A stretch of 64,000 bases of DNA from Arabidopsis thaliana (GCF_000001735.4 NC_003074.8:16003261-16067260), one strand, 5' to 3'. Counted from the stretch's first letter, positions 37,906 to 50,431 are shown. Numbers and translations are program-made. Notes: generated by a model from the letters alone, not told the origin.

Positions 37906-40277
37906 TTTGTGTATTAAAGTTAATAATTTTATATATGTACAATTAAAGAAACTGATGCTGATAAAATATTAAAACAAGATTTAAACTGTATTATTACTTT
38001 TGGTTGATGATATTATAAATTTGTATTAATATCGATCCAAACCCGTCCCACCATATAACTCTCGTGAGATATTACTTTTTATAAGTTTTAATATTTCAAT
38101 AATCTATTTCAAAAATTAATATTTTTTTACCTTTTACGTAATGACATATTTTGTAATTCTTACTAAACAAAATAACTCTACAAAATGTAGTTCAATTTTT
38201 TTAATGTAGATAATGTTATAAATAAATATTTAGTTTAGTCATAATTTGTGATTGATATGTACTTGAGTTTTTGGACTACCTGTATTTCACGTCATTTAAT
38301 AGCCTAAATTGGGTAGTTTTGTAACATTATTTGAAACAATAATATTATCTTAATACATGTACATTTTACTAACTGAAAATATGAGATTGATTCTTTATAT
38401 TACACTGAAAATGAATGATTCAAAGTAAAGATCAGAGTGTAATATAGTTTAGCTTAGAAAATAATTAAAACGATTTTATTTATATATTTAGTTTCCTAAA
38501 TTTTAGTTTAGATTCAGAAAATAATTGTTTAACTTCCTTAGAAGATGATAAACATATATGGAAGATTTGAATCTCTATTCATATATATTTAAAAAATCAA
38601 TAAAGTCAATATAATTAAAGGATAGATTAGAAGAAATTTTCTTGAATGCTAAATAATTAATTTGTTATTTATAAACGAAATATTAGATGCTGTAAAAAAC
38701 GAAATATTAAATAAATATGGAAAGAAAATCATACCTTAAAAGATTTGTATAATTGAAACTGATTTTTTTTACAGCAAATTAAAACCAAAAATTAATAAAT
38801 ACTTATGAGAGGTTTTAGGAATGATAATTTTTGAAGTAATGCTAGATTTTTTTTGAAGTAATGGTGGAGTTAATATAGAGAGATTTTAGGCAATATTTTT
38901 GTTAGGTAAATATTTGATTTAAAATGTCGATTGAAAAAAATATATTCAGTGGCATTGACTCGTAAATAAGTTTCAAGTCCAAGATTTATTTGTTAAAATG
39001 GCTGCAAAAATGTATATGTAGATTTTACCCTTATTTGAAAAAGTTGAAGGTTAACAAAATAAAATAATAATTTTTCCCGCAAAAAAATTTCGACAATAAT
39101 TTTCTGCCAAAACTCTTAAAAACTCTTGTAAATCCGACTTTTAAAAATCTTGTATATCTTTTTAAAACCTTTTATAAGGGTTCACAAGAGTTTTAAAATA
39201 GTTCAAAAATATTTACAAATGTTGTAAAATATTTATAATAATTTTTTTGAAAAGTTAAAAAATGATTTACATATGTTTTTGAAGACTTTATAAGAGTTAT
39301 AAGGATTTTAAAAACTCTTGTATATGATTTTAAAACCTTTTACAGTGGTTTTAAAAAGACTTACAACGATTTAATGGATGACGATAACAGGACGATGAAA
39401 TTTTTAAATCGACATTACCAAGTTTTAAAAATTTATATTTACATATTTTAATAAGCATTAACACAAAATTGATTAAACAAAAGATATTTAAGCGGAATCT
39501 TGCCATATAAAGTATGGTTTTCAAAGTTAGTAACTCATAAGATCGTGACACATGTCAATTTTATCGATCAGATGTTTACATGTGTTATTTAAGATTTAAC
39601 TTTTTTATTCTCTTATAAGAATAGAAAACCTAAAAAAAGAAACAAATTTACATTTACTAAATTCTATGTCTATAAATTAATAAAAATATTTATTTTTACG
39701 AACAAAAACAAAAATTAACAAATTTGTTTTTATATGTGTTATTGGTCAATTAATTTTTTTTAGCATGTATCAAATATAAAACAAAATCATTTAGTATGGA
39801 TATTAACTAATTAAAAAGAACATTGAAGTTTCAAATAACAAAATAATTTAATTAACATTATATTAATTGATTTCAATTGTATTTATCAATGTAATATAAT
39901 ATTTTTATTTGAATACTTAGAGAGAATATTAGTATATTCATACTTGTCTTAGTCTAAGAATTTCAACGCATGTTGTCATTAGTGAAAACACCAAAAATTA
40001 GGAAAATATGGTTTAGAGGGATTGACTTTTAATTATTTAATAAATTTGATGTCATTTAAATTAGTTTGACATTAGGTAAAACTAACTTATGAGATTATGG
40101 CATATAGCAAAATTATATCTTAACAATGTTTCCTTTCCAAAATATTTTTTGAATTATTCATTTTTGTTTTGTTTATTATGTTTTGTTTATTATGTTTTGT
40201 TATTTGTTAGTTATTTTAATATGAGCTAATATATAGATTTGATATGATATACATATTATTTTGATACAACACTTAAT
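37906..40277. repeat. 2.37-kb direct repeat X, left copy
   Basis: Nearly identical to 58509-60869 in the same orientation; by eye I count roughly 25-30 substitutions and a few small indels, including a 14-bp TTATTATGTTTTGT unit present twice here and once there. It is AT-rich and noncoding. Its middle (about 39110-39365) is packed with short direct and inverted words such as AAAACTCTTGTA and ACAAGAGTTTTAAAA. It directly abuts the copia left arm at 37905/37906. Possibly part of a helitron-like element (see the terminus at 58254). Confidence 0.9.
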
Positions 40278-40436
40278 TTTTAATAAAACTCCGTACTTAA
40301 AAGGTGATTTGCATTAATAATTTAGTAAGATGTTTTATATTGACTGATTATTAATTGAATGGTTTTTTCATTGGACTTTCTTACATGAGGGTTTTTTTAA
40401 TTAAAAATTAAGTTTAGGGTTTTTTCATTAAAATTC

Positions 40437-40680
40437 TTTAATGGGCCTTTGGGCTTCCCAGCGGCCCATATCCACAACGATTTCTACAAAAACGACGGGT
40501 CCATATTCGACCTCCGGAATCGATTCGCCGGTAAACACAAAACCTCCGTAGAAAGGTCCAACGGCACCAATACGGCAATGTCAGACCCATTTAAGAGAAG
40601 TTCTCTCTATCTCTCTTATCTTTTTTTTCCAGAGATCCTTCACTTTTTTTCTTCTCCTTGAGGTCAAAAACTCTATTTCA
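40437..40680. promoter_or_regulatory. Promoter-like island with site II (TGGGCY) motifs
   Basis: This island is clearly GC-richer than its surroundings. It has ATGGGCCTTT, TTGGGCTTCC and GCGGCCCATA within 40 bases (site II-type elements typical of plant housekeeping promoters). A CT-rich leader-like stretch (TTCTCTCTATCTCTCTTATC) follows at about 40600. No matching coding sequence follows, so it may be a displaced promoter/5' leader. Its plus-strand 70-codon frame is probably not a gene. Confidence 0.4.
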
Positions 40681-41039
40681 CTTACCGGCAATCCAATCTT
40701 CTCTTTGGAGAGTGTATTCAAATTAGAATTTAAAATGATTTGAGCTTTCTTGAGTTATCTATCGATTTTAAAATTTCATTCTCGACAATTCACTGATGCT
40801 TGTAGATCATGTTTGTTTTGATGGTCTAATCTAAATTTGTAGGGATTTGGATCATTGTTCAATACTCAAGTCTTGTTTAAGTTTATGAACTATATCAATG
40901 GATAAAGCAGAACTAACTTTGGAACAAGTTTGTGATTTGATTTTGCAATATAGTTAATTATTCATTATGTAAGTAAATCTCCAGAATTGATAGGATACAC
41001 CAAATTTAATTCAATCTCTATTGTTGTTTGTACCTTGTA

Positions 41040-41240
41040 GGTCTGTTCGTTTGCTCATTTGGGATGTCCATCCAAATGATTCATCTGACTAATCCATCTA
41101 AATGATGTTCGTTTCCATTTTTGGTGGTTCAGTAGGATGATCCATCTAATTGTTTTTCTTAAAAAAAATTTGCTTGTTTGTTCATGGATGATCCATCTAG
41201 ATGTTTCTAATAAAAAATGTCTAAAATGCCATAATTTCAT
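41040..41240. repeat. Patch of ATCCATCTA/TGGATGATCC repeated words
   Basis: Several near-copies of GATCCATCTA, ATCCATCTAAATGAT and CTGTTCGTTTGCTCATT lie in 200 bases, in direct and complementary orientation. This resembles the end of a hAT-like non-autonomous element, but I cannot find a clean terminal repeat pair or target duplication. Confidence 0.4.
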
Positions 41241-41642
41241 CTAATTATATTTTAATTCTTAATCTAACCATATTAATTTTTATTTTACTGATCAAATCCA
41301 TATTTACAATCAAATAAATTTCAAATTATTATATTTGATATTTAAACTTCCATTTTCATGATTTTTTTGTTTTTATATAAAAACCAAAGCATATAAGCAT
41401 ATATTATGAAATTAAAGAAACTCCAAAAATCTTAATATCTTCAGTGTTATATAAGTTTTTACCAAACATAGATAAAACATGATACATACGCATGAAACGA
41501 GCATATCTGAAACACATGATCTATTTATTGACTTGTGATGATCTCTCAGAGAGAAAAAGAAACAGATTTAACCAAACAAACACCAAGAGACGCAAAGAAA
41601 ACACTGCAAGCAATCAAGCTCATTACAGATGGAAAATTATTA

Positions 41643-41745
41643 CCAAAAGGCTCACTTAGAAGAAAGAACAAGTCCAGAGGCTGAAGCAGGATTTGGATCA
41701 CTTAGAAGCAGTACGTGATACCCATTCAACACACAATGGCAGCTC
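41643..41745 (-). pseudogene. Possible isolated 3' exon
   Basis: On the minus strand an acceptor-like ATCTTTAATAG is followed by an open stretch (about 34 codons) containing VLNGYHVLLLSDPNPAS before a stop. The composition looks coding but I do not recognise the protein and see no convincing upstream exon. It may be a gene fragment or chance. Confidence 0.25.
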
Positions 41746-43070
41746 CTATTAAAGATTTTCAATCACCTGCATTTATCACATCAATGATATGTCATCAAAC
41801 ATAGACGAATACTAAAATAATGTACAAGAATCAGATAGAATTAGCTCAAATGATGAAACCAATCAAATTTGATAAGGATGAAGTCGATTAGTATTTAGAA
41901 AAGACCAATCAGATTCATTAAAAACAGAACTTGCAACCAAAAATGCCAACAACATACACAAATAAATCAAACGCAAGAAAATATTTGCAAGAAATATTAG
42001 CAGTTTAAAAAGTAACATGTCATTATATAACTACATTAGCTTGCCAAATCCGACTCAAATGATTAATCAATGTGTAGTTTGCAAACGGTTTCCAGTAGCT
42101 AGACACAATGTTTATGATACATAAATACCATATAAGTGGTCTTTAGAACACTAGTAAATACTCATACTTACGACTAATTGACAAAATCAGTAGAACTAAC
42201 CTATCTAAATTATTGTCTTATCTTACACATCTTGGAATGTGGTAATTAAAGCTTCTTTACTTAGACTAGCGATTGTGTCCATCACAATCTTATAAGTTTG
42301 CTTTGTTTTTGAAAATTTCCTAACACTAACATATATAAAAAAGGCACTTATTACAGAAGACAAACAACAACAACAACCACAACAACAACAAAAATGCCAG
42401 AGAATTAGAAACTTGCAAGAAATGAAACCAGCAAAATAGACATATCCATCAATCAAGCATTATATGACTTTACACGACTTTCATGGCTAAACTTAAGTCT
42501 TATTGATGATCCCAATCACTTTCACAAAAACCAATCGAAAGTATTTGGTTAGATAAATAGCAAAAGACAAAACAAAAACCACACTGCAGAGATATTGAAA
42601 GAGGCAAAAAATAGCAAGCTTTGAACATCAATGTTTCATCTTTAAGATAATCCTTCGTAGCTATCTATACAGATAAAAAATAGCAAGCTTTGAACATCAA
42701 TGTTTCATCTTTTTATAAATACACGACAGATACAAAAACCCATGAAAAATTACAGCCTATAAGCATCATAAACTCAATACAAAACCCATGAATCTTACTT
42801 TTCCAAAACGAGCTACCACATATTTCACAGCTAACTCCCATTCACACAAAATAAAACCAATAATCGAATCCATCGAATGACTCAAGGAGAAATCAAACCC
42901 ATGATTCTTACCTCTCAAACAGTGGTCCTAGCTAGAAACATCTGAAACCCATTAGGAAAAATCGAATCATTAACCAATCCATGAGACAGGGAGATAGAAG
43001 GGGAGAGTGTGAGAGAGAGAGAACGCACGAGAAGATCCCGACGAGAGATCCGGCGAAGAATGTCTCCTAT

Positions 43071-46000
43071 CTATCTTTGGAGTATCCCGCATTCTCCTAT
43101 CTTCCAATTGCTTCTGAATGATATGAACTCAAAGACAAGCTCCGTGGAAGTCACCTCCTCTACTTCAAGTTCAAATGTGTATATATGCTCTGTTAAAACT
43201 GGATATATATGATGATAGCTTGGTGTACACTGAACTTTGATAGCTTGGTGTACACTGATGACAATGTCAACGCTCATCGATCTCTGATCATAACTCATTT
43301 CTTCATTAACCTTAACAAGCATGATACAAGCCTTAAATCTCAAGGTTGTAGGAAAAGGCGACTCCTTCAACTTGATTTTCAAGTAATCCCCAGAAGTAGC
43401 TCGGTGAATGAAGCAGGCAGGCACTTGTGTACCGGGTAACATCGCAAATCTAGAAGTCGATGTGTGCATGATGAGATCTCTGGCTTCTTGATTCAGTTTG
43501 AAGCAATTGGGAAAATATAGACTAATCTCTGGATTGTTAAAGCAACAGTCCAGTCTCTCGAGGGACTTACAATTATCTGCATATATGTAATCAAGGGAGT
43601 CTGGAAGTTGGGGGAGTGATACCAGATTATTGCAGTTGTTGAGTGTCAGAACACGTAAACGAGACATTCTCTTGACCCATGAAAGAGGGAGCTCTATTAG
43701 ACTTGAGCAATTTTGGAGCTTCAATTCACGGAGATTAGTCGCATTCTCGATAGCAGGGAGCTCCACAACACGTGAACAATTTCTTAGAGACAATTCCTGG
43801 AGATTATTGGCATTGATAGATGGTGGGAGCTTCACAAGACTCGAACAATTTTCAAGATCTAGTTTCTCAAGTTTAGTTGCGTTTCCAAAAGAGGGAAGCT
43901 CCACAAGACTTGAGCAACTGTGGAGATCTAATATCTGGAGACTGGTGAGTTTTTCAATAGAGGAGGGGAGCTCCACTAAACTTGAGCAACGTCTAAGCTT
44001 TAATTCTTCGAGATTAGTTGCAGTTGAAAGATTGGGAAGCTCTTTCAAGTCTTCAGAATCACTCAAATCCATCCACTTGAGATTTCTAAGTTGCTGCATT
44101 TGACAAAGAAGATCATGTTGATACAATTGGCTAATAAACATTTACGGAAACAAATTATAGATTTAAAAAAAAAAATGAAAGTTTTCATCAAAATCACTTA
44201 CTTTAGTTCCTTCCCATAGCTTCCGAAGCTTGCTGGAACTCATATCTAGTTCGACGAGAAACTCTGGATTAAAAGTAGAAGGCAAACATATATTCTGGTA
44301 ACCAAACCATTTCAATGATCTAATTCGTGGAGAGTGATAAATCAGATCTTCTAGTGCTAACTGCACTCTCTCAGGTTGATGTATAATCTTGAAGTGAAGC
44401 AGTTTCTGTCTCTCCTTATGAGTAAATACGTCATTGATTCTAACGAATTGAAAATCATGCATTCTTTCAAGTGTTTTCTCACTTATTTTCAATTCTTTCT
44501 CATTCTTACGTAAATCCAAATTTATCCCTATAAAACGTCTATTATCCTGAAACATGAGCCAAAAAAAATATTAGTAATCAAATAAACTCAATTAACAGGG
44601 GGAGATGCAATGGCAAAACTTACTCTTGTATCATCGTCGAGCACTTCACATATATCCCTTTCACCTACCAAAAGTTGATGTTTCCTATAGCCATGATGAA
44701 CGAATTGCTTACAGGAAGTTTCTCTTCCAAATTGTTCTAGCAGAGTATGCATCCGTATTGTTTCTCCATAAAAGGATATGAGAGATTTCTGAGCTAATAC
44801 GTGAAGACCTTGTTTCACATCCAAGAACTTTCCAAGAAGCTCTTTCACTTTGGTTGTTGATTCGTAGTTAAAAAGGCAGGCTATATAAAGAAATAGATAT
44901 TTATCTTCGTCACATAAGGCATCGTAACTGAACTGTATAATGTTCCCGATTTTTCCGTCGAGGCTAGTTCTTAACCTTGGTAGTGTTCTTTCCCACTCTG
45001 GCTTGGACATCCCCCGCAAAGCGGAGCCTAGAACCTTCAATCCCAAAGGGAGTTCACCAGCTAATGCCTTAACCTCCCAAGCAAGGTCACAGAAACCTTC
45101 ACATGGTTGTTTCTGACCAAAGGCATTCATACAGAAGATTTGAAAAGCCTCGTCATTTGATGGATATCCCACTTTGTAAACATGATTGATCCCATGGGCC
45201 TTCAAAACTCCTAGATCTTCTGTTGTGATAATAATCCGACTTCCAGGACCAAACCATCGAGTTTCTTTCGCCAAGGCATCTAGTTGTCCTAAGTGACCCA
45301 CTTCATCAAGAACGAGAAACACTTTCTTGTCTTTCAAACGTTCTGGTGCCACTCCTAAATGAGAAATCATGGTATCTTTCTGATTGAAAATCTGAGACAA
45401 CATTTGTTCTTGTAGTTTCAATTGTGCATTGCGCTCATTCAAACAAAGTCTTGGATAGCATTCTCTGATATCCGTCATGATTGCAGCAAATGGAAATCTC
45501 CTGGAGAATCGATCAAACATACATGTAGCGATGGTCGTCTTACCAATCCCAGGCGGACCCAAAATCCCAATCATCCTTACTTCATCCAAATCTAGGCGTA
45601 ACAATTGTTCCGTCCTTTCCATATGAGCTGCCATCCCAACAAAATCATCGAAATCTTTTGAAACATCAGTGGATATCTTTTCAATCATCTCCGCTTCATC
45701 GCACCTAACATTGATGGATAACAATTAGTCATGAAATATTCTCATATATACACATCCAAAACATATGTATATTTCTTGTCTTAATATTTTTTAATTAAGG
45801 TAATTAAGGTAAGTATAAATCAAGAAGACAAACCATTTGTGAGAATGATATCCGGCGATTGTTGCCACATCCTCCAAAGCTTTTCTCCATCTCTCAATAT
45901 GCTCTTTTGTTTTACCTCTACATGTTTTTGTGAAGGCTTTTCCGAATTCACCAGTCTGTTTCTTTATGTCAGTTGGCTCCACTTCATAGAAAATGGTCAT

Positions 46001-46408
46001 GACAATCTGACCCACCATTTCCCTGCATTTCATGATCTCGGCCAACTCATCAAGACACCATGACGAAGAAGCATATTTCCTTGAGAGCAAAACGATTGCG
46101 ATCTTTGATCCTTTGATAGCTTCTTTGAGCTCAGGACCGATCGACTTACTCCTCTCTATATTATTATCAATGAATGTGTCAATTCCCTTTCTTCTGAACG
46201 ATTCCTTGATGTGACTAAGAAAGGTTCTTCGGACATCTGCCCCATGGAAGCTCGGGAAGACATCGTGTTTCCAGTTTCGAGACACAGAAGTTGCAGGAGA
46301 TGGAAGAGATAAAGAAGAAGAATTACTTTCTTGGAATCTGAATTTTCGAAAAAGTATGAAGAAGCCTATAGCAGCTGCGACTACGACAAGGAAAAAAGAA
46401 GAATCCAT
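43071..46408 (-). CDS. TIR-NBS-LRR immune receptor, RPP1 type
   Basis: Four exons (46408-45834, 45704-44624, 44546-44202, 44093-43071) splice in frame to 1007 residues. A hydrophobic N-terminal segment (residues 5-20) precedes the TIR domain, as in RPP1-family proteins, and suggests membrane attachment. TIR spans about 48-190; SSWCLDELAEI places the candidate catalytic glutamate at 121. NB-ARC has the P-loop GPPGIGKTT (241-249), kinase-2 KKVFLVLDE, RNBS-B GSRIIITT, GELPLGLKV and MHTLLEQFGRE in place of MHD. The LRR part is short, about eight repeats (LEELKLRRCSSLVELPSSI type), followed by the C-JID-like region (NCFKLNQEARDLIM...PGTQVPACF). TIR NADase activity triggers EDS1-dependent cell death. 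Fits At3g44400. It appears intact, lies inside the split copia footprint, and has a truncated paralogue at 51811-52561. Confidence 0.93.
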
Positions 46409-48188
46409 TAGAATGGTGAAGGATGGAGCAAGATCCTAGATGGATGGAAGAAGGATTTTAACAAGGAAGAAAAGGATCCGTGTGACCGTTGACTATTGGC
46501 ACAGAAACTCCATGGATGTTTCCTAGAAAATGTTACAAACGACAAAATCTTTAACATCCCCAATTCTATAATTAGTAGTTGGGCCAGTTTGTTGTTAATA
46601 AGTTGCAGCCCATTTAGCCCAATGACTAAATATGACAAGGGTTTCTTTGTTACATTTGTGTGCTTGTGTATATCGCCGTCTCTGATTTTGGACGAAATAA
46701 AAAGAACTATTTTGAGTTAAACCCTAAGCCACCGTTAGCGTGATCGAGACTATGCCTCACCGTTGGTTATCCAGCCACCTTCTTTAAAGCCACAACCACC
46801 GTGATTATGAGAGAGACGATTGAGCCACCGGTATTGTTGTCATCGTGCTGTTGTGTTTGAATGGATCGAGGAACTTGTCAGAAAGGAGAGATCTTTGTCG
46901 TTCATCACCACCACCACCGCCGTGTGTTGCCAGAGGTTTCCAACACGAGTCACATGACGTTAGCCACTGTCACCGGAGCAGTCGTAGACATTGTCGAGGC
47001 CGTTAAGGGTAAGAAAGCCCTAGATTTAATCTGTAACTTGTGCTGGAAGTTTCTGGCTTGCTTTATGATATGTTGATATGTTGTTGTTTAACTATCGACC
47101 CATGAGGGCTAACCACCATGGCTTGAACCGCCACATATCAGATTGCTTAGCCGTCCACTTCACCGTTCCAGCCGCCGTGTAAACAGTCCCGCCGAGATCC
47201 AGTGTTGTCGAGAAGGTATCGGCTGAACCTTATCTCGTGTCGTTGATATCAGATGGATTATTAAACCGATGTTCTATGAGGTGATTGATTATTATAGGGA
47301 TGGATTGAACCAGCCTAAATCATGAGATTCTACGTGTAATTGATTCCTTTAACTGAAACTTGACGTGTAGTGATTAACTATGTGAATCGTTGACGTGTAG
47401 TGATGGGTTCTCTACAGTAAAATTCGGGACTTGTAGGTTACTTGGGAGTGGCAATGGTTATGCCATTCTAAAGTCCTATAGACTAAATCACCATTTTGAT
47501 AGACAACCTCTAATGACTAATTTGGAGAAAATTTTGGTTTTCGGTATATATAACAGAGCTGACTGGTGAGACTTTCCAACGTCACCAGTTAAGAAATGAA
47601 ATTGGGACATTCACCACTCACCAAAGTTAAGGTCATTTGCGTATCTGCTGAGACTCTTGAGATATGTTGTTAGTGTAACATTGCTTACAGAAATTTTTAA
47701 GTTAGTGATTGAAATTTAAGTGATGATTTTTGTTTTTGTTTCAGGTATACTTACTTTTTTGTTGTAAATCAATACCGATCGTCGACAACCTGATTCATTT
47801 AACTATTAAGACTTATTGGAAAGAAAGACAGAAAGCTTTCGTCGAATTTACTCGAGAATTTTTCGAATCTGGAAACCCTTGTCTTCGAAGTACAACCACA
47901 TATGACATATCATTGTTCTGCATCAACCAGGAATATAAGCATTTCAATAGAAAGACTCATTAAGAGAAGAGCAAACTAAGCCACGCATCTATCGACCGAG
48001 CTAACTGCCAAAACGACCTTCTTTTAAGGAGCTACCTAGCTATAGTAACTTATTGACTTACAACTAAATAAGCTCTAAAATGATGCTTGGGGAGCAACTT
48101 TCTAAACAACAAACACTAACGGTACCTTTTTATCTTGATTTCATCATGCTGTGTCCGATGACGTGGTGGAGATCATGCTGATTAAAAA
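46409..48188. other. Upstream region of the TIR-NBS-LRR gene
   Basis: Contains the NLR promoter and leader (minus strand from 46408). From about 46730 to 47230 there is GC-richer DNA full of CCACC/GCCGCC words on the plus strand (encoding for example VVHHHHHRRVL), which I cannot assign. 47230-48188 is AT-rich without a supported gene. Confidence 0.45.
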
Positions 48189-48558
48189 ACTTTATTTCAC
48201 TTTTCTATGTCCGATCTTATCTTTTTTTTTTTATCATGCTGATTTCAATAATTTTTTAAAAGATATTGGAATTGCGTTTGCTACTTGATCTAACTATTTT
48301 TAATATATTTACAGTTCCCGGATGTTTGTAGATGAGATCGTATTTGTTATGATATTAAAAATGGTCAAATTTGTTATAACCTAATTTGGGTAGTACTCTT
48401 TATATAACAAAATTTGTTATTTTGTGGTTTAATCTCAGAGTAGTATTTGATTTTGGTGCCTTGGTTGTATAACATTTATGTAACATACAGCCTCATTTAC
48501 ATATAGTGCTAGGCTAAATCTGGTAATGGTGTTATTTGTTGATGGAGAAGCTTCAGGG

Positions 48559-48951
48559 TTTTTTTTTTTTTTTTCCGTCGAACATTATTTATGTATTAAG
48601 TAATCTGGAAGAGACTCTCTTCTATAGAAAACCATTCATGAACCGATTTGCTTACATGAGAAAACAAACTATTACGAGCACGTGCTTTGTTCCGAGGCAA
48701 TGCCCCCTCACATTAAATCAACGAGAAAGGAAATTAATACTAAATGAAGGAAAAAATCAGACAAGGGAACCAAAAGTCGCTATCTCAGCTACTAACGTCG
48801 GCCACTCCGAAAGTTTCTCAAGGATAGAGATAAGATCTGCACAATCGGTTGCAAAGGAGCAACTCGTAACACCTATCGAGATCATACATTCCATTGCCAA
48901 AACAAGGAATCAACTTCAGCATGAAGGGGTGATAAACTTCTACGCACACTC
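48559..48951 (-). mobile_element. 5'-truncated LINE 3' end (RNase H relic with poly-A) inserted in R1
   Basis: Absent from the other R1 copy. It begins on the plus strand with 16 T (48559-48574), a minus-strand poly-A tail. Minus-strand translation with frame slips gives SPLHAEVDSLFW and then SCSFATDCADLISILEKLSE, the RNase H domain of plant LINEs. The plus-strand 158-codon frame across it is a shadow. Confidence 0.75.
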
Positions 48952-49011
48952 TTCAAAGAAACATATTACTACAATTGATGAACATTCCCAATTATTTGGT
49001 GGAGTAGCTTA

Positions 49012-49258
49012 GAGCGTCTCCATCAGTAGTCTCTCACATGGTTTTTTATTAACTAAAAAATATAAAATAATAATAAAATAGAAAAGAGATAGGAGAAAGT
49101 TTGAAAATAGTTTCTCTGCAGATAAACTTTAAAGTAATGATTGAGAGATTATGTGTATAGATGTGTGTTTATAATTGGACAGAAACTAAATTATAATAAA
49201 ATATTATTATATATTTTTTTTGAGAAACTTTTAAAGTATCTCACCAATGGAGATGACC
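49012..49258. mobile_element. PIF/Harbinger-like MITE
   Basis: A 247-bp element starts GAGCGTCTCCATCAGT. Its other end, read on the opposite strand, is GGTCATCTCCATTGGT, so the ends form an imperfect inverted repeat. It is flanked by TTA on both sides (49009-49011 and 49259-49261), the trinucleotide duplication of PIF/Harbinger elements. The interior is AT-rich and noncoding. GCATCTCCATTGG-type ends are common in Arabidopsis MITEs. It is absent from the second R1 copy. Confidence 0.8.
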
Positions 49259-49315
49259 TTAGTGCTCAGGTTTCTTCTTCTTTTCTCTTACTCTCCTTCC
49301 TCTTTATTTTATTTA

Positions 49316-50000
49316 AGGGGGTGTATTGAACTATGTATTTTGAAAGAGTTTACTATTTTTTTGAAATCATCTCGTATTGAATTAGTGATTTTGAAATACA
49401 TTCACAAATCTCATGTTATTGAACATGGAATTCAATTTAAAAAGATTCGAAGTGATCTACAAGCACTTGTTATTCAATCTGTGATTTATAAAACTCTTAC
49501 AAAATCTGGTGTTAGTCAAAAGTTTAGTATTATTTTTAGAGTACCTTTTGATAAGGATTTGAGGAGACTTTTGATACAATTTTAGTTAAAAATATGGGTA
49601 AGAAATTATCATCTCCTGACATGGAATGTGGAGATTTTGTCCAAACAAATGAATACGATGTGACTCATACAAAAAATGCATAAATTTTTTCCCATTAGAA
49701 ATCTTATCTTTCCACCATTATCAAACTCATTCTTAAGCTTCCACGAAATCTGGTTTCAGCCAAATCAATTAGACTTTGGGATCTGTAGAACAATTGGGAA
49801 CAACCTTTTCACGATGCCACAAAACTATTCCCAGTGAAAAATAAGTCTCTCTCCATGTGGAATTTGTGATTGAATCTTACCAAATCACGAATAGAATTGA
49901 CCTTTTTTTCAATGAAAACCCAAATTAGTCACCCGAACCTCCTTAAAATTCATCATAAGTCCCACCAAATCTAAAATCCACCAAATGACTTCAAGTCTAT
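49316..50000. mobile_element. Unclassified 0.7-kb insertion between R1 and R2, first copy
   Basis: In the second tandem copy R1 and R2 adjoin near 51130, whereas here about 685 bases intervene, starting GGGGGTGTATTGAACTAT. The interior has no supported gene (the open frames at 49141-49585 are AT-rich). No clear terminal repeats or duplication are visible; alternatively the second copy has a deletion. Confidence 0.45.
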
Positions 50001-50431
50001 GTTCAGTGGTATAGCATGTAGATAGTGGGACTGAAGCAGTTAACATTTTTTTGTTTTTGAGGAAATCAGCAATAACAATTCTAATTCATCTCTCCATGCA
50101 TGCCTTTGTTAGGTTACGCAAATCCCACACGAGAACGCTGAGTTCACCAAGAACGCCTGCTTGTGCATCCAGATGCTTCCCTTGGGTGCTAAGTATGCTT
50201 TTATGTACTTTGGTTGCATGGTTTTAGTTCAGATACGATTCTGCTGCTTGTTATGTGACTGCAACAACAAGACTTACATTTTTTTTAGTGCAATCGATTA
50301 TCACAGCATATTAGTCAATAAGAATCTGCTCAAATATTATTATTTTAAGAAAAAAAAAATCAGAGAAAGAAACGATACTCTGGTTTTAGTTTGGACAACA
50401 TGCTTCCTACTCTGGTTTCAGACATGAAGCT
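50001..50431 (+). repeat. Tandem unit R2, first copy, with an exon-like segment
   Basis: Matches 51131-51570 at high identity, from GTTCAGTGGTATAGCATGTA to CAGACATGAAGCT. Inside, after an acceptor-like TTTGTTAG, is a conserved open stretch reading THENAEFTK-like residues and NACLCIQMLPLGAKYAFMYF. The codon pattern and conservation suggest a captured exon; I do not recognise the parent protein. Confidence 0.7.

Larger units (their letters stand above)
40278..43070. other. Intergenic DNA between repeat X and the TIR-NBS-LRR gene
   Basis: Mostly AT-rich. It contains a GC-richer promoter-like island (40437-40680), a patch of ATCCATCTA-type repeated words (41040-41240), a possible minus-strand 3' exon (about 41643-41745) and a duplicated 38-base segment (about 42607-42644 and 42678-42715, ATAGCAAGCTTTGAACATCA...). 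The last 70 bases before the NLR stop are GA-rich. No complete gene is supported. Confidence 0.5.
48189..49315. repeat. Tandem unit R1, first copy, interrupted by two insertions
   Basis: 48189-48558 matches 50581-51025, and 48952-49008 matches 51026-51093 (TTCAAAGAAACATATTACTA...). The first copy is interrupted by a LINE relic (48559-48951) and a MITE (49012-49258). It resumes at about 49288 with ACTCTCCTTCCTCTTT, shared with the second copy at about 51096. The second copy instead has about 80 extra bases at 50867-50948. Identity looks to be around 90%. Confidence 0.8.

Noticed and set aside
43630..44103. 157-codon plus-strand frame with repeated SSTRLEQF-type units
   Set aside because: It is the antisense of the LRR-coding exon; the repeats mirror the LRR periodicity.
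46861..47076. 71-codon frame with a His run upstream of the NLR
   Set aside because: Comes from a CCACC-rich low-complexity patch; no family resemblance.
48536..49012. 158-codon plus-strand open frame
   Set aside because: It crosses from R1 through the antisense of a LINE relic and back into R1, so it is a chance frame.
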